Below the pieces are notes generated by a model. It made no database searches. It was given only the letters and a program-made list of their open reading frames with translations, and was not told where the DNA came from. Made by a program: the position numbers and the translations under genes. A stretch of 64,000 nt of DNA from Methanoculleus frigidifontis (lineage in GTDB: Archaea > Halobacteriota > Methanomicrobia > Methanomicrobiales > Methanoculleaceae): positions 62,001-126,000 of the forward strand of contig NZ_VCYH01000002.1 of NCBI RefSeq assembly GCF_030464345.1, written 5' to 3'. This document shows positions 35,826 to 44,997 of the stretch, in pieces. The stretch's first letter is position 1. The number at the start of each line of letters is the position of its first letter.

Positions 35826-37892
35826 ATGACCATGAAGTATGTGGCCACCACATGTCCGTACTGCGGAACCGGCTGTAGCTTCAATCTTGTCGTCCAGAAC
35901 GGCAAGGTTATCGGAACAGCACCCTACCAGCGTTCGCCCGTCAATGAGGGGAAAGTGTGCCCGAAGGGCACCTACGCCCACGAATTCGTGAACCGCGAAG
36001 ACCGCCTCACAAAGCCGCTCATCAAGAAGAACGGCACATTTGAGGAAGCGACCTGGGACGAGGCATACGACCTGATCGCCGAGAAGTTCAAGTCGTATAA
36101 GCCCGACGAGTGCGCAGTGCTCTCATCCGCCCGTACCTCCAACGAGGAGAACTACGCGCTGATGAAGTTCGCCCGCGGCGCACTCAAAACCCGTCACATC
36201 GACCACTGTGCCCGTCTCTGCCACGCGTCCACCGTCGCCGGCCTTGCGGCATCCTTCGGCTCAGGTGCGATGACCAACTCCATCGGCGACATCGCCGAGT
36301 CCAAGTGCCTCTTCATCCTCGGCAGCAACACATTCGAGCAGCACCCCCTGATCGGGCGCAGGGTTGCCCAGGCGAAGAAGGCCGGCGCCAAGATCATCTA
36401 CGCCGACCCGCGCTACACCGCAACCGGCAAGCAGGCCGACCTCTACATGCAGTTCGTCTCCGGCAGCGACGTCGCGATTCTCAACGGCCTGATGCAGGAG
36501 ATCATCAAGAACGGCTGGGAGGATACGGAGTTCCTCAAGAACCGTGTTAAGGGATACGAGGAGCTCAAGGCGACGGTCATGAAGGAGGACTACAGCCTCG
36601 AGAACGTCTCCAAGATCTCCGGCATCCCGGTCGAGCAGCTCAAGACCGCAGCAGAGTGGATCGGCACCGCCGAGTCGGCTGCGATCCTCTACTCGATGGG
36701 CATCACCCAGCACACCGTCGGTGTCGACAACGTCAAGTCGATCGCCAACCTCCAGATGCTCACCGGCAACCTGGGCAGGCCCGGCACCGGTGTTAACGCA
36801 CTCCGTGGCCAGAACAACGTCCAGGGCGCCTGCGACATGGGTGCGCTCCCGGTCGTCTTCACCGGCTACCAGAAGGTCATCGACGAAGCCGCCCACAAGA
36901 AGTTCGCCGACGCATGGGGCTTCCCCGACGGCATCAGCGAGCCCAAGAACGGCTACGAGGTCACCGTCATGATGGACGTCCTCACCGACAACCCCGGTGA
37001 GCTGAAGTGCATGTACATCATGGGCGAAAACCCCATGCTCTCCGATCCGGACCTCACCCACGTCGAGCACGCCATCAAGAACCTCGAGTTCCTGGTCGTG
37101 CAGGACATCTTCATGACCGAGACCGCAGAGCTCGCCGACGTCGTCCTCCCCGCAGCCTGCTACGCAGAGAAGGACGGCACGCAGACCAGCACCGAGCGGC
37201 GTGTCCAGATGTGGCGCAAAGCGCAGGACCCCCCCGGCGAGGCAAAAGACGACTGGAAGATCATCGCAGAGATCGCCGCCAAGATGGGCTACGCAGACCA
37301 GTTCGCGTGGGAGACTGCCGAGGACATCTTCAACGAGATCGCTGCCGTCACCCCGTCTTACCACGGCATGAACTACGAGCGCCTGAACCGCCCCGAGGCG
37401 CTCCACTGGCCCTGCCCCGCAGAGGACCACCCCGGCACGCCGATCCTGCACGGAGCGAAGTTCGCCCACCCCGACGGTTTCGGCGTCATGCACGCGATCG
37501 ACTGGAAACCGCCCGCGGAAGTCCCCGACGCAGAATACCCCTACGTCTTCACCACCGGCCGTATCCTCTTCCACTGGCACACCGGCACCATGACCCGCCG
37601 CTCTGCCACGCTCGACAACGAAGTCCCGACCGGCTGGATCGAGATCAACCCCGAGGACGCCAAGGATCTCGGCATCAAGGACGGCGAAACCGTGAAGGCG
37701 AGCAGCCGCCGCGGATCGATCATCGTCCCCGCACGGGTGACCAAAGACATCATGAAGGGTGTCATGTTCATGCCGTTCCACTTCAAGGAATGCGCGGCAA
37801 ACATCCTGACGAACAACGCACTCGACCCCATCGCCAAGATCCCTGAGTTCAAGGCGTGTGCTGTAAAGGTCGAGAAGATCACGGAGGCCTAA
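35826..37892 (+). CDS. fdhA1: Formate dehydrogenase alpha subunit 1 (F420-type)
   Basis: FdhA is the molybdopterin (Mo or W) catalytic subunit oxidising formate to CO2; electrons pass to FdhB and F420. The 688-residue protein has an N-terminal 4Fe-4S motif (CPYCGTGC and CPKG), the active-site Cys in RLCHASTVAG (so not a selenoprotein), and the C-terminal molybdopterin-dinucleotide-binding domain (TGRILFHWHTGTMTRRS). A frame open to 35784 is shortened to the ATG at 35826 by the AGGAGA ribosome-binding site. From codon 51 on it appears identical to fdhA2, including the DNA, while codons 1-50 differ. Confidence 0.95.
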   Translation: MTMKYVATTCPYCGTGCSFNLVVQNGKVIGTAPYQRSPVNEGKVCPKGTYAHEFVNREDRLTKPLIKKNGTFEEATWDEAYDLIAEKFKSYKPDECAVLSSARTSNEENYALMKFARGALKTRHIDHCARLCHASTVAGLAASFGSGAMTNSIGDIAESKCLFILGSNTFEQHPLIGRRVAQAKKAGAKIIYADPRYTATGKQADLYMQFVSGSDVAILNGLMQEIIKNGWEDTEFLKNRVKGYEELKATVMKEDYSLENVSKISGIPVEQLKTAAEWIGTAESAAILYSMGITQHTVGVDNVKSIANLQMLTGNLGRPGTGVNALRGQNNVQGACDMGALPVVFTGYQKVIDEAAHKKFADAWGFPDGISEPKNGYEVTVMMDVLTDNPGELKCMYIMGENPMLSDPDLTHVEHAIKNLEFLVVQDIFMTETAELADVVLPAACYAEKDGTQTSTERRVQMWRKAQDPPGEAKDDWKIIAEIAAKMGYADQFAWETAEDIFNEIAAVTPSYHGMNYERLNRPEALHWPCPAEDHPGTPILHGAKFAHPDGFGVMHAIDWKPPAEVPDAEYPYVFTTGRILFHWHTGTMTRRSATLDNEVPTGWIEINPEDAKDLGIKDGETVKASSRRGSIIVPARVTKDIMKGVMFMPFHFKECAANILTNNALDPIAKIPEFKACAVKVEKITEA

Positions 37893-37956
37893 CCATGGTA
37901 GCAAAAGGAGACATGGTCTACGCATGGGCAGCCGACGCAGCCGTTCAGGAGAAGGG
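35976..37956 (+). repeat. Near-perfect 1.98-kb direct duplication, copy 1
   Basis: This block covers fdhA1 from codon 51 through the first 62 bp of fdhB1 and matches 39571-41551 with a constant offset of 3595 bp. Not only the FdhA frame but translations of the other frames agree across it, so the DNA itself is essentially identical. It begins after a T/C difference at 35975 and ends at an A/C difference at 37957. The pattern is typical of recent gene conversion. Confidence 0.85.
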
Positions 37957-39049
37957 AGAGTGCGGAGGAGCGATCACTGCTCTGCAGCAGTACGCCCTGA
38001 AATCCGGCATGGTCGACGCCGTCCTTGCCGTCAAGAAGGGACAGGATCTCTACGATGCCGTCCCGACGCTTATCACCGACCCGGTGGATCTGGCGGAGAC
38101 CGCAGGTTCGCTCCACTGCGGAACTCTGCTGCTCTCAAAAGTGGTAAAGAAGTATCTGGAAAGCACCGAGAACACCAGGGTCGGAGTCACCGTGAAAGGC
38201 TGTGATCTCATGGGCCTCATCGAACTCGCAAAGCGTGATGCAGTGGATATGGACCGACTCCTCCTGATCGGCGTCAACTGCGGCGGGTCCGTCAGCCCCG
38301 TCTCGGCCCGGAAGATGATCGCCGAGAAGTTCGGTGTCAACCCCGACGACGTCGTCAAGGAGGAGATCGACAAGGGTCAGTTCATCATCGTCACCAAAGA
38401 CGGTGAGCACAAGGGCATCTCGATCGACGAACTCGAAGAGGAAGGTTACGGCCGCCGCTCCAACTGCCGCAGGTGCCTGTACAAGGTTCCGCGCCAGGCA
38501 GATCTCGCTGCCGGCAACTGGGGTGTCATCGGCGATAAGGCCGGCAAGGCCACCTTCGTCGAGGTCTGCTCCGAGAAGGGTGCAGAGTTGCTGAACAAAG
38601 CAGCGGCTGCAGGAGCACTTGAGACCAGCGCGGCAATCCCGAAAGGCATCGAGATCCGCGGCAAGGTCGAGAACGCCATGCTCAAACTCGGCAACAAGTG
38701 GCGGAAGAACGACTTTAACGCACTCAGTTCCGACCTCTGGGGGACTATCGAAAGGGAGACCGCACGGTGCATAAAATGCTATTCGTGCATTGAAAACTGT
38801 CCGGTCTGCTTCCCGGCCTCAGAAGACCTCAAGGGAAATTCCAGGATGGTCACCACCGGTGAGATTCCGCCAAACCCGATGTTCCATCTCAGGCGGTTCG
38901 CCCACATCTCCGACTCCTGTGTCAACTGCGGTCAGTGCGAAGAACTCTGCCCGATGGACATCCCGCTGGCACTCTTCTCGCACGCCATCAGATCCGAGGG
39001 AGACGCCGCTTTCCAGCCAAAACTGGGCAGAGCGCCCTACAAAAACTAA
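37895..39049 (+). CDS. fdhB1: Formate dehydrogenase beta subunit 1, divergent (F420-reducing)
   Basis: FdhB carries FAD and iron-sulfur clusters and reduces F420. At 384 residues it is 28 shorter than FdhB2. The FrhB/FdhB N- and C-terminal domains and two ferredoxin motifs (CIKCYSCIENCP and CVNCGQCEELCP) are present. Differences from FdhB2 and FdhB3 are striking: Cys206 of the DLACGNWG motif is Ala here, the CYCxxC pair after the first ferredoxin motif is replaced by CFPASEDL, and the tail ending in QIFNIFS is missing. It follows fdhA1 by 2 bp with a CGGAGG ribosome-binding site. A central patch (about 38290-38445) is nearly identical to fdhB2. Confidence 0.9.
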   Translation: MVAKGDMVYAWAADAAVQEKGECGGAITALQQYALKSGMVDAVLAVKKGQDLYDAVPTLITDPVDLAETAGSLHCGTLLLSKVVKKYLESTENTRVGVTVKGCDLMGLIELAKRDAVDMDRLLLIGVNCGGSVSPVSARKMIAEKFGVNPDDVVKEEIDKGQFIIVTKDGEHKGISIDELEEEGYGRRSNCRRCLYKVPRQADLAAGNWGVIGDKAGKATFVEVCSEKGAELLNKAAAAGALETSAAIPKGIEIRGKVENAMLKLGNKWRKNDFNALSSDLWGTIERETARCIKCYSCIENCPVCFPASEDLKGNSRMVTTGEIPPNPMFHLRRFAHISDSCVNCGQCEELCPMDIPLALFSHAIRSEGDAAFQPKLGRAPYKN

Positions 39050-39051
39050 TC

Positions 39052-39057
39052 TTTTTT
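39052..39057 (+). terminator. T-tract terminator after fdhB1
   Basis: Six T residues start 3 bp after the fdhB1 stop and fit archaeal oligo-T termination. Together with a separate promoter before fdhA2 this makes fdhA1B1 its own transcription unit. Confidence 0.45.
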
Positions 39058-39332
39058 GATTATCCGCCCTGCCGACGACGCACCTCCTGCAGGCCGCCTG
39101 TTCCCCACCTGTGTGGCGACGATCACCACAATCCATCGTATTCCGGTCACCATTACCGCAGATATATTCGCAGAAAACAGATCGATGCGCCCATTCGTAC
39201 CTGCCATACAGCAGCACCGGGACGGGAAGATGCAGTGCGCATGAGCATATAGACAGCGATAATGACATTAAATGATAAAAGGACATCAATTTGATGTTTT
39301 CAATCTGCTCCAGGAAAATGACCCCACCTAAA

Positions 39333-39384
39333 ACCCACCGATATTCCCCAAAACCGCGACAGTTAATCAGTACAATTAAATATA
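39333..39384 (+). promoter_or_regulatory. fdhA2 promoter with element shared with fdhA3
   Basis: ACCCACCGATATTC at 39333-39346 recurs exactly upstream of fdhA3. It lies 30 bp before a TATA box (TTAAATATA, 39376-39384), with a CAGTTAATCAGTA stretch between. The ATG at 39421 follows about 37 bp after the TATA box, so the leader is short. The position suits an activator site. The rest of the 371-bp gap 39050-39420 is otherwise featureless. Confidence 0.55.
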
Positions 39385-39420
39385 CCTAACTTCGAAAATC
39401 TATGTATCCGAGGTTTTACC

Positions 39421-41487
39421 ATGGAACTCAAGTACGTACAGACCACGTGCCCCTACTGCGGCACGGGATGCAGCTTCAACCTCGTGGTGAAGGACGGCAA
39501 GGTTGCCGGTGTGCAGCCCTACCAGCGTTCACCCGTTAACGAGGGAAGAGTATGTCCGAAGGGCACCTATGCCCACGAATTCGTGAACCGCGAAGACCGC
39601 CTCACAAAGCCGCTCATCAAGAAGAACGGCACATTTGAGGAAGCGACCTGGGACGAGGCATACGACCTGATCGCCGAGAAGTTCAAGTCGTATAAGCCCG
39701 ACGAGTGCGCAGTGCTCTCATCCGCCCGTACCTCCAACGAGGAGAACTACGCGCTGATGAAGTTCGCCCGCGGCGCACTCAAAACCCGTCACATCGACCA
39801 CTGTGCCCGTCTCTGCCACGCGTCCACCGTCGCCGGCCTTGCGGCATCCTTCGGCTCAGGTGCGATGACCAACTCCATCGGCGACATCGCCGAGTCCAAG
39901 TGCCTCTTCATCCTCGGCAGCAACACATTCGAGCAGCACCCCCTGATCGGGCGCAGGGTTGCCCAGGCGAAGAAGGCCGGCGCCAAGATCATCTACGCCG
40001 ACCCGCGCTACACCGCAACCGGCAAGCAGGCCGACCTCTACATGCAGTTCGTCTCCGGCAGCGACGTCGCGATTCTCAACGGCCTGATGCAGGAGATCAT
40101 CAAGAACGGCTGGGAGGATACGGAGTTCCTCAAGAACCGTGTTAAGGGATACGAGGAGCTCAAGGCGACGGTCATGAAGGAGGACTACAGCCTCGAGAAC
40201 GTCTCCAAGATCTCCGGCATCCCGGTCGAGCAGCTCAAGACCGCAGCAGAGTGGATCGGCACCGCCGAGTCGGCTGCGATCCTCTACTCGATGGGCATCA
40301 CCCAGCACACCGTCGGTGTCGACAACGTCAAGTCGATCGCCAACCTCCAGATGCTCACCGGCAACCTGGGCAGGCCCGGCACCGGTGTTAACGCACTCCG
40401 TGGCCAGAACAACGTCCAGGGCGCCTGCGACATGGGTGCGCTCCCGGTCGTCTTCACCGGCTACCAGAAGGTCATCGACGAAGCCGCCCACAAGAAGTTC
40501 GCCGACGCATGGGGCTTCCCCGACGGCATCAGCGAGCCCAAGAACGGCTACGAGGTCACCGTCATGATGGACGTCCTCACCGACAACCCCGGTGAGCTGA
40601 AGTGCATGTACATCATGGGCGAAAACCCCATGCTCTCCGATCCGGACCTCACCCACGTCGAGCACGCCATCAAGAACCTCGAGTTCCTGGTCGTGCAGGA
40701 CATCTTCATGACCGAGACCGCAGAGCTCGCCGACGTCGTCCTCCCCGCAGCCTGCTACGCAGAGAAGGACGGCACGCAGACCAGCACCGAGCGGCGTGTC
40801 CAGATGTGGCGCAAAGCGCAGGACCCCCCCGGCGAGGCAAAAGACGACTGGAAGATCATCGCAGAGATCGCCGCCAAGATGGGCTACGCAGACCAGTTCG
40901 CGTGGGAGACTGCCGAGGACATCTTCAACGAGATCGCTGCCGTCACCCCGTCTTACCACGGCATGAACTACGAGCGCCTGAACCGCCCCGAGGCGCTCCA
41001 CTGGCCCTGCCCCGCAGAGGACCACCCCGGCACGCCGATCCTGCACGGAGCGAAGTTCGCCCACCCCGACGGTTTCGGCGTCATGCACGCGATCGACTGG
41101 AAACCGCCCGCGGAAGTCCCCGACGCAGAATACCCCTACGTCTTCACCACCGGCCGTATCCTCTTCCACTGGCACACCGGCACCATGACCCGCCGCTCTG
41201 CCACGCTCGACAACGAAGTCCCGACCGGCTGGATCGAGATCAACCCCGAGGACGCCAAGGATCTCGGCATCAAGGACGGCGAAACCGTGAAGGCGAGCAG
41301 CCGCCGCGGATCGATCATCGTCCCCGCACGGGTGACCAAAGACATCATGAAGGGTGTCATGTTCATGCCGTTCCACTTCAAGGAATGCGCGGCAAACATC
41401 CTGACGAACAACGCACTCGACCCCATCGCCAAGATCCCTGAGTTCAAGGCGTGTGCTGTAAAGGTCGAGAAGATCACGGAGGCCTAA
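39421..41487 (+). CDS. fdhA2: Formate dehydrogenase alpha subunit 2 (F420-type)
   Basis: This 688-residue catalytic subunit differs from FdhA1 only within the first 50 residues (for example MELKYVQTT against MTMKYVATT, and KDGKVAGVQ against QNGKVIGTA). It has the same cofactor motifs: N-terminal CPYCGTGC cluster, active-site Cys in LCHASTV, and MGD-binding C-terminal domain. The ATG at 39421 directly follows the promoter, with little leader. It is coupled to fdhB2 by a 2-bp gap. Confidence 0.95.
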   Translation: MELKYVQTTCPYCGTGCSFNLVVKDGKVAGVQPYQRSPVNEGRVCPKGTYAHEFVNREDRLTKPLIKKNGTFEEATWDEAYDLIAEKFKSYKPDECAVLSSARTSNEENYALMKFARGALKTRHIDHCARLCHASTVAGLAASFGSGAMTNSIGDIAESKCLFILGSNTFEQHPLIGRRVAQAKKAGAKIIYADPRYTATGKQADLYMQFVSGSDVAILNGLMQEIIKNGWEDTEFLKNRVKGYEELKATVMKEDYSLENVSKISGIPVEQLKTAAEWIGTAESAAILYSMGITQHTVGVDNVKSIANLQMLTGNLGRPGTGVNALRGQNNVQGACDMGALPVVFTGYQKVIDEAAHKKFADAWGFPDGISEPKNGYEVTVMMDVLTDNPGELKCMYIMGENPMLSDPDLTHVEHAIKNLEFLVVQDIFMTETAELADVVLPAACYAEKDGTQTSTERRVQMWRKAQDPPGEAKDDWKIIAEIAAKMGYADQFAWETAEDIFNEIAAVTPSYHGMNYERLNRPEALHWPCPAEDHPGTPILHGAKFAHPDGFGVMHAIDWKPPAEVPDAEYPYVFTTGRILFHWHTGTMTRRSATLDNEVPTGWIEINPEDAKDLGIKDGETVKASSRRGSIIVPARVTKDIMKGVMFMPFHFKECAANILTNNALDPIAKIPEFKACAVKVEKITEA

Positions 41488-41551
41488 CCATGGTAGCAAA
41501 AGGAGACATGGTCTACGCATGGGCAGCCGACGCAGCCGTTCAGGAGAAGGG
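39571..41551 (+). repeat. Near-perfect 1.98-kb direct duplication, copy 2
   Basis: This is the partner of 35976-37956. It includes the fdhA2 3' part, the intergenic CGGAGGCCTAACC and the first 62 bp of fdhB2. Such a repeat, 3.6 kb apart in direct orientation, could also recombine to delete or amplify one fdhAB pair. Confidence 0.85.
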
Positions 41552-42728
41552 CGAATGCGGAGGAGCGGTCAGCGCTCTTCTGAAGTACGCCCTCGAGAGC
41601 GGCACAGTCGACGCAGTCCTTGCCATCAAGAAGGGACAGGACATCTACGATGCCGTCCCGGCACTCATCACCGATCCCGCAGAGATCGCAGAGACATCCG
41701 GGTCGCTTCACTGCGGAACCCTGCTGCTTGCAAAACTCTTCAAGAAGTACCTGGACGGCGCGAAGGACATGAAGATCGCCGTCCCGGTGAAGGGCTGCGA
41801 CGCGATGGGTCTCTACGAGCTCGCGAAGCGCAACCAGGTAAACCTGGACAACGTCTACATGATCGGCCTCAACTGCGGTGGCTCCGTCAGCCCCGTCTCG
41901 GCCCGCAAGATGATCGCCGAGAAGTTCGGCGTCAACCCCGACGACGTCGTCAAGGAGGAGATCGACAAAGGCCAGTTCATCATCGTCACCAAAGACGGTG
42001 AGCACAAGGGCATCTCGATCGACGAACTCGAAGAGGAAGGCTTCGGCCGCCGCGCCAACTGCCGCCGCTGCAAGATGAAGATCCCCCGCCAGGCAGACCT
42101 CGCCTGCGGAAACTGGGGTGTCATCGGCGACAAAGCCGGCAAGGCAACCTTCGTCGAAGTCTGCTCCGAGAAGGGCGCCGACCTCGTGAACGGCGCCGCA
42201 AAGACGGGCGCTCTCGCGACCGAGGCCCCGAACCCCAAGGGTATCGAGATCCGCGGCAAGGTCGAGAACGCCATGCTCAAACTCGGCGACAAGTGGCGCG
42301 CCAAGAACTTCGACGAACTCGGCGAGGGCAAAGAACGCCTCCAGAAGATCATGGAGGAGACGAGCCGCTGCATCAAGTGCTACCAGTGCATTGAGAACTG
42401 CCCGATCTGCTACTGCGTGGAGTGCAGCACCAAGAAGCCGCACCTGGTCACACCAGGCCAGATTCCGCCGGACTTCATGTTCCACCTGATCCGGTTCGCC
42501 CACATCTCCGACTCCTGTATCAACTGCGGTCAGTGCGAGGAGAACTGCGCGATGGACATCCCGAACGCGCTCTTCATGCACGCCCTGCAGGTCGACCTCG
42601 AGGAGATGTTCGGCCAGAAGCCCGGTGTGGACATGACCCTGCCGATCCTGGCACTTGTCGATGAGAAGACCGAGAGGAAGCGCCTGAACGATACCGGCGA
42701 CGACCAGATCTTCAACATCTTCAGTTAA
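41490..42728 (+). CDS. fdhB2: Formate dehydrogenase beta subunit 2 (F420-reducing)
   Basis: This 412-residue FAD/iron-sulfur subunit has all expected features: the N-terminal half with GSLHCGTLL, NCRRCKMKIPRQADLACGNWG including Cys206, two ferredoxin motifs (CIKCYQCIENCP and CINCGQCEENCA), an extra CYCVEC cysteine pair, and the complete C-terminal tail ending QIFNIFS. It is the reference against which FdhB1 looks reduced. It follows fdhA2 by 2 bp with the same CGGAGG ribosome-binding site. Confidence 0.95.
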   Translation: MVAKGDMVYAWAADAAVQEKGECGGAVSALLKYALESGTVDAVLAIKKGQDIYDAVPALITDPAEIAETSGSLHCGTLLLAKLFKKYLDGAKDMKIAVPVKGCDAMGLYELAKRNQVNLDNVYMIGLNCGGSVSPVSARKMIAEKFGVNPDDVVKEEIDKGQFIIVTKDGEHKGISIDELEEEGFGRRANCRRCKMKIPRQADLACGNWGVIGDKAGKATFVEVCSEKGADLVNGAAKTGALATEAPNPKGIEIRGKVENAMLKLGDKWRAKNFDELGEGKERLQKIMEETSRCIKCYQCIENCPICYCVECSTKKPHLVTPGQIPPDFMFHLIRFAHISDSCINCGQCEENCAMDIPNALFMHALQVDLEEMFGQKPGVDMTLPILALVDEKTERKRLNDTGDDQIFNIFS

Positions 42729-42747
42729 ACCACAAAAACCACAACCA

Positions 42748-42753
42748 TTTTTT
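42748..42753 (+). terminator. T-tract terminator after fdhB2
   Basis: A run of six T lies 20 bp after the fdhB2 stop. With the separate promoter before fdhA3 it suggests an independent unit. Confidence 0.4.
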
Positions 42754-42854
42754 CTCCGCCTCCGAATATCCCGGAGACGCGAGGAAGGCTGTGGTATCAC
42801 GGCACAGATCTTGCCGGGACTCACCGTCCCGGTTTTGCGGACGCCGGTTGCCGC

Positions 42855-42905
42855 ACCCACCGATATTCTTCAGTTTTTTTGCAGTAACCATGAGTATTAA
42901 ATAAT
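42855..42905 (+). promoter_or_regulatory. fdhA3 promoter with element shared with fdhA2
   Basis: The exact 14-mer ACCCACCGATATTC at 42855-42868 is followed 29 bp later by a TATA box (TTAAATAAT, 42897-42905), nearly the spacing seen at fdhA2. A CAGTAACCATGAGTA stretch between them also resembles the fdhA2 sequence. The ATG follows at 42938. Confidence 0.55.
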
Positions 42906-42937
42906 CCAAGCGCGGTCTTCCCGTCCGAGGGAGAACC

Positions 42938-44995
42938 ATGGATCTCAAGTACGTGTCGACCACGTGCCCCTACTGCGGCACGGGATGCGGCTTCAACCTT
43001 GTCGTCCGGAACGGCAGGGTCGTCGACGTCGCCCACTGGCAGCGTGCCCCGGTGAACGGAGGAAAACTCTGTCCGAAGGGACGCTACGCCCACGAATTTG
43101 TCAACAGTCCCGATCGCCTTACAAAGCCGCTCATCAGGAAGGACGGAAAGTTTGAAGAGGCTACCTGGGACGAGGCATACGACCTGATCGCCGGAAAGTT
43201 CAGGTCGTACAAACCCGAGGAGATGGCCTGCCTCTCGTCAGCCCGCGTCTCCAATGAAGAGAACTACCTGATGCAGAAGTTTGCCCGGGCCGTCCTGAAG
43301 ACCCCGCACATCGACCACTGCGCCCGCCTCTGCCACGCGTCCACCGTCGCGGGCCTCGCCATCGTCTTCGGCTCCGGTGCGATGACGAACTCCATCAAGG
43401 ACATCGGTGACGCGAACTGCATCTTCATCATCGGCAGCAACACATTCGAGCAGCACCCCCTGATCGGACGCAGCATCGTTCGTGCGAAAGAGAAGGGCGC
43501 AAAAGTCATCTACGCCGACCCGCGCTACACCGCAACCGGCAAGCAGGCCGACCTTTACATGCCGTTCGTCTCCGGAACCGACGTCGCCATCTTCAACGGC
43601 CTGATGCAGGAGATCATCAGAAACGGCTGGGAGGATACGGAGTTCATCGAGAAGCGCACGAAGGACTTTGAGAAACTGAAAGAGGTCGTCATGAAGGACG
43701 ACTACAGTCTCGAGAATGTCTCGAAAGTCTCCGGCATCCCGGCCGAGAGCCTCAAAACCGCAGCAGAGTGGATCGCAAAGGCCGAGGTGGCAACGCTGAT
43801 CTACTCGATGGGCATCACCCAGCACACCGTCGGTGTCGACAACGTCAAGTCGACCGCCAACCTGATGATGCTCACCGGGAACATGGGCAAACGCGGCGGC
43901 GGCGTGAACCCGCTCCGCGGCCAGAACAACGTCCAGGGCGCCTGCGACATGGGCTGCCTGCCGAACGTCTACACCGGCTACCAGAAGGTCACCGAAGAGG
44001 CCGCCCAGCAGAAGTTCGCAAGCGCCTGGTGCTGCGGCATCGCCGAGGGACGGGTCGGCTACACCGTCACCGAGATGATAAACGTCCTTGCAGATGAACC
44101 GGGCAAGCTCAAGGCGATGTACATCATGGGCGAAAACCCCATGCTCTCCGACCCTGACCTCACCCACGTCGAGCACGCCATCGAGAACCTCGAGTTCCTG
44201 GTCGTCCAGGACATCTTCATGAGCGAGACCGCCGAGATGGCGGACGTTGTGCTGCCGGCCTCCTGCTACGCAGAGAAGGACGGCACCCAGACCAACACCG
44301 AGCGGCGCGTCCAGCGATTCAGAAAAGCCCAGGAGCCGCCCGGCGAGGCGAAAGAGGACTGGAAGATCATCTGCGAACTCGCCGCCAGGATGGACATGGG
44401 CGACCAGTTCGCCTTTGCGAATCCCGAAGAGGTCTTCACCGAGATCGCCGCCGTCACCCCGTCCTACCACGGCATGAGCTACGCCCGCCTCGACCCGGAC
44501 GGGCTGCACTGGCCATGCCCGACCGAGGACCACCCGGGAACACCGATCCTGCATACCGAGAAGTTCGCCACCCCCGACGGACTCGGCATCTTCTCGCCCA
44601 TAGAGTGGAAACCCCCTGCGGAGATCCCTGACGAGGAGTACCCGCTCGTCCTGACCACCGGCCGTATCCTCTGGCACTGGCATACCGGCACCATGACCCG
44701 CCGGTCCTGGGATCTTGAGAAAGAGGCACCGATCGGCTGGATCGAGATCAACCCCGGGGATGCACAGGACCTCGGGATCAAAGACGGCGAGGTCGTAAAG
44801 GCGAGCACCCGCCGCGGGTCGATCGAGATCCCGGCAAAAGTCACGGCAGAGATCAAGAAGGGCGTCACGTTCATTCCCTTCCACTACAAGGAACATCCGG
44901 CAAATGCTCTGACGAACAACGCCCTCGACCCGGTTGCCAAGATACCGGAGTACAAGGCGTGTGCTATAAAGGTCGAGAAGATCACGGAGGCTTAA
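42938..44995 (+). CDS. fdhA3: Formate dehydrogenase alpha subunit 3 (F420-type)
   Basis: This third catalytic subunit has 685 residues and is clearly homologous to but diverged from FdhA1 and FdhA2 over its whole length (for example GKRGGGVNPLRGQNN against GRPGTGVNALRGQNN). Cofactor motifs are intact: CPYCGTGC, CPKG, the active-site Cys in LCHASTVAG, and the MGD-binding TGRILWHWHTGTMTRRS. It was not included in the recent conversion that homogenised fdhA1 and fdhA2, apart from short identical stretches. It is coupled to fdhB3 by a 2-bp gap. Confidence 0.95.
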   Translation: MDLKYVSTTCPYCGTGCGFNLVVRNGRVVDVAHWQRAPVNGGKLCPKGRYAHEFVNSPDRLTKPLIRKDGKFEEATWDEAYDLIAGKFRSYKPEEMACLSSARVSNEENYLMQKFARAVLKTPHIDHCARLCHASTVAGLAIVFGSGAMTNSIKDIGDANCIFIIGSNTFEQHPLIGRSIVRAKEKGAKVIYADPRYTATGKQADLYMPFVSGTDVAIFNGLMQEIIRNGWEDTEFIEKRTKDFEKLKEVVMKDDYSLENVSKVSGIPAESLKTAAEWIAKAEVATLIYSMGITQHTVGVDNVKSTANLMMLTGNMGKRGGGVNPLRGQNNVQGACDMGCLPNVYTGYQKVTEEAAQQKFASAWCCGIAEGRVGYTVTEMINVLADEPGKLKAMYIMGENPMLSDPDLTHVEHAIENLEFLVVQDIFMSETAEMADVVLPASCYAEKDGTQTNTERRVQRFRKAQEPPGEAKEDWKIICELAARMDMGDQFAFANPEEVFTEIAAVTPSYHGMSYARLDPDGLHWPCPTEDHPGTPILHTEKFATPDGLGIFSPIEWKPPAEIPDEEYPLVLTTGRILWHWHTGTMTRRSWDLEKEAPIGWIEINPGDAQDLGIKDGEVVKASTRRGSIEIPAKVTAEIKKGVTFIPFHYKEHPANALTNNALDPVAKIPEYKACAIKVEKITEA

Positions 44996-44997
44996 GC

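Noticed and set aside
36190-36250. Possible selenocysteine in FdhA
   Set aside because: The active-site codon in LCHASTVAG is a cysteine codon in all three genes, not TGA, and no in-frame TGA interrupts them.
36261-41520. Two identical 554-codon minus-strand frames opposite fdhA1 and fdhA2
   Set aside because: They are antisense shadows of fdhA. Their identity only reflects the duplicated DNA.
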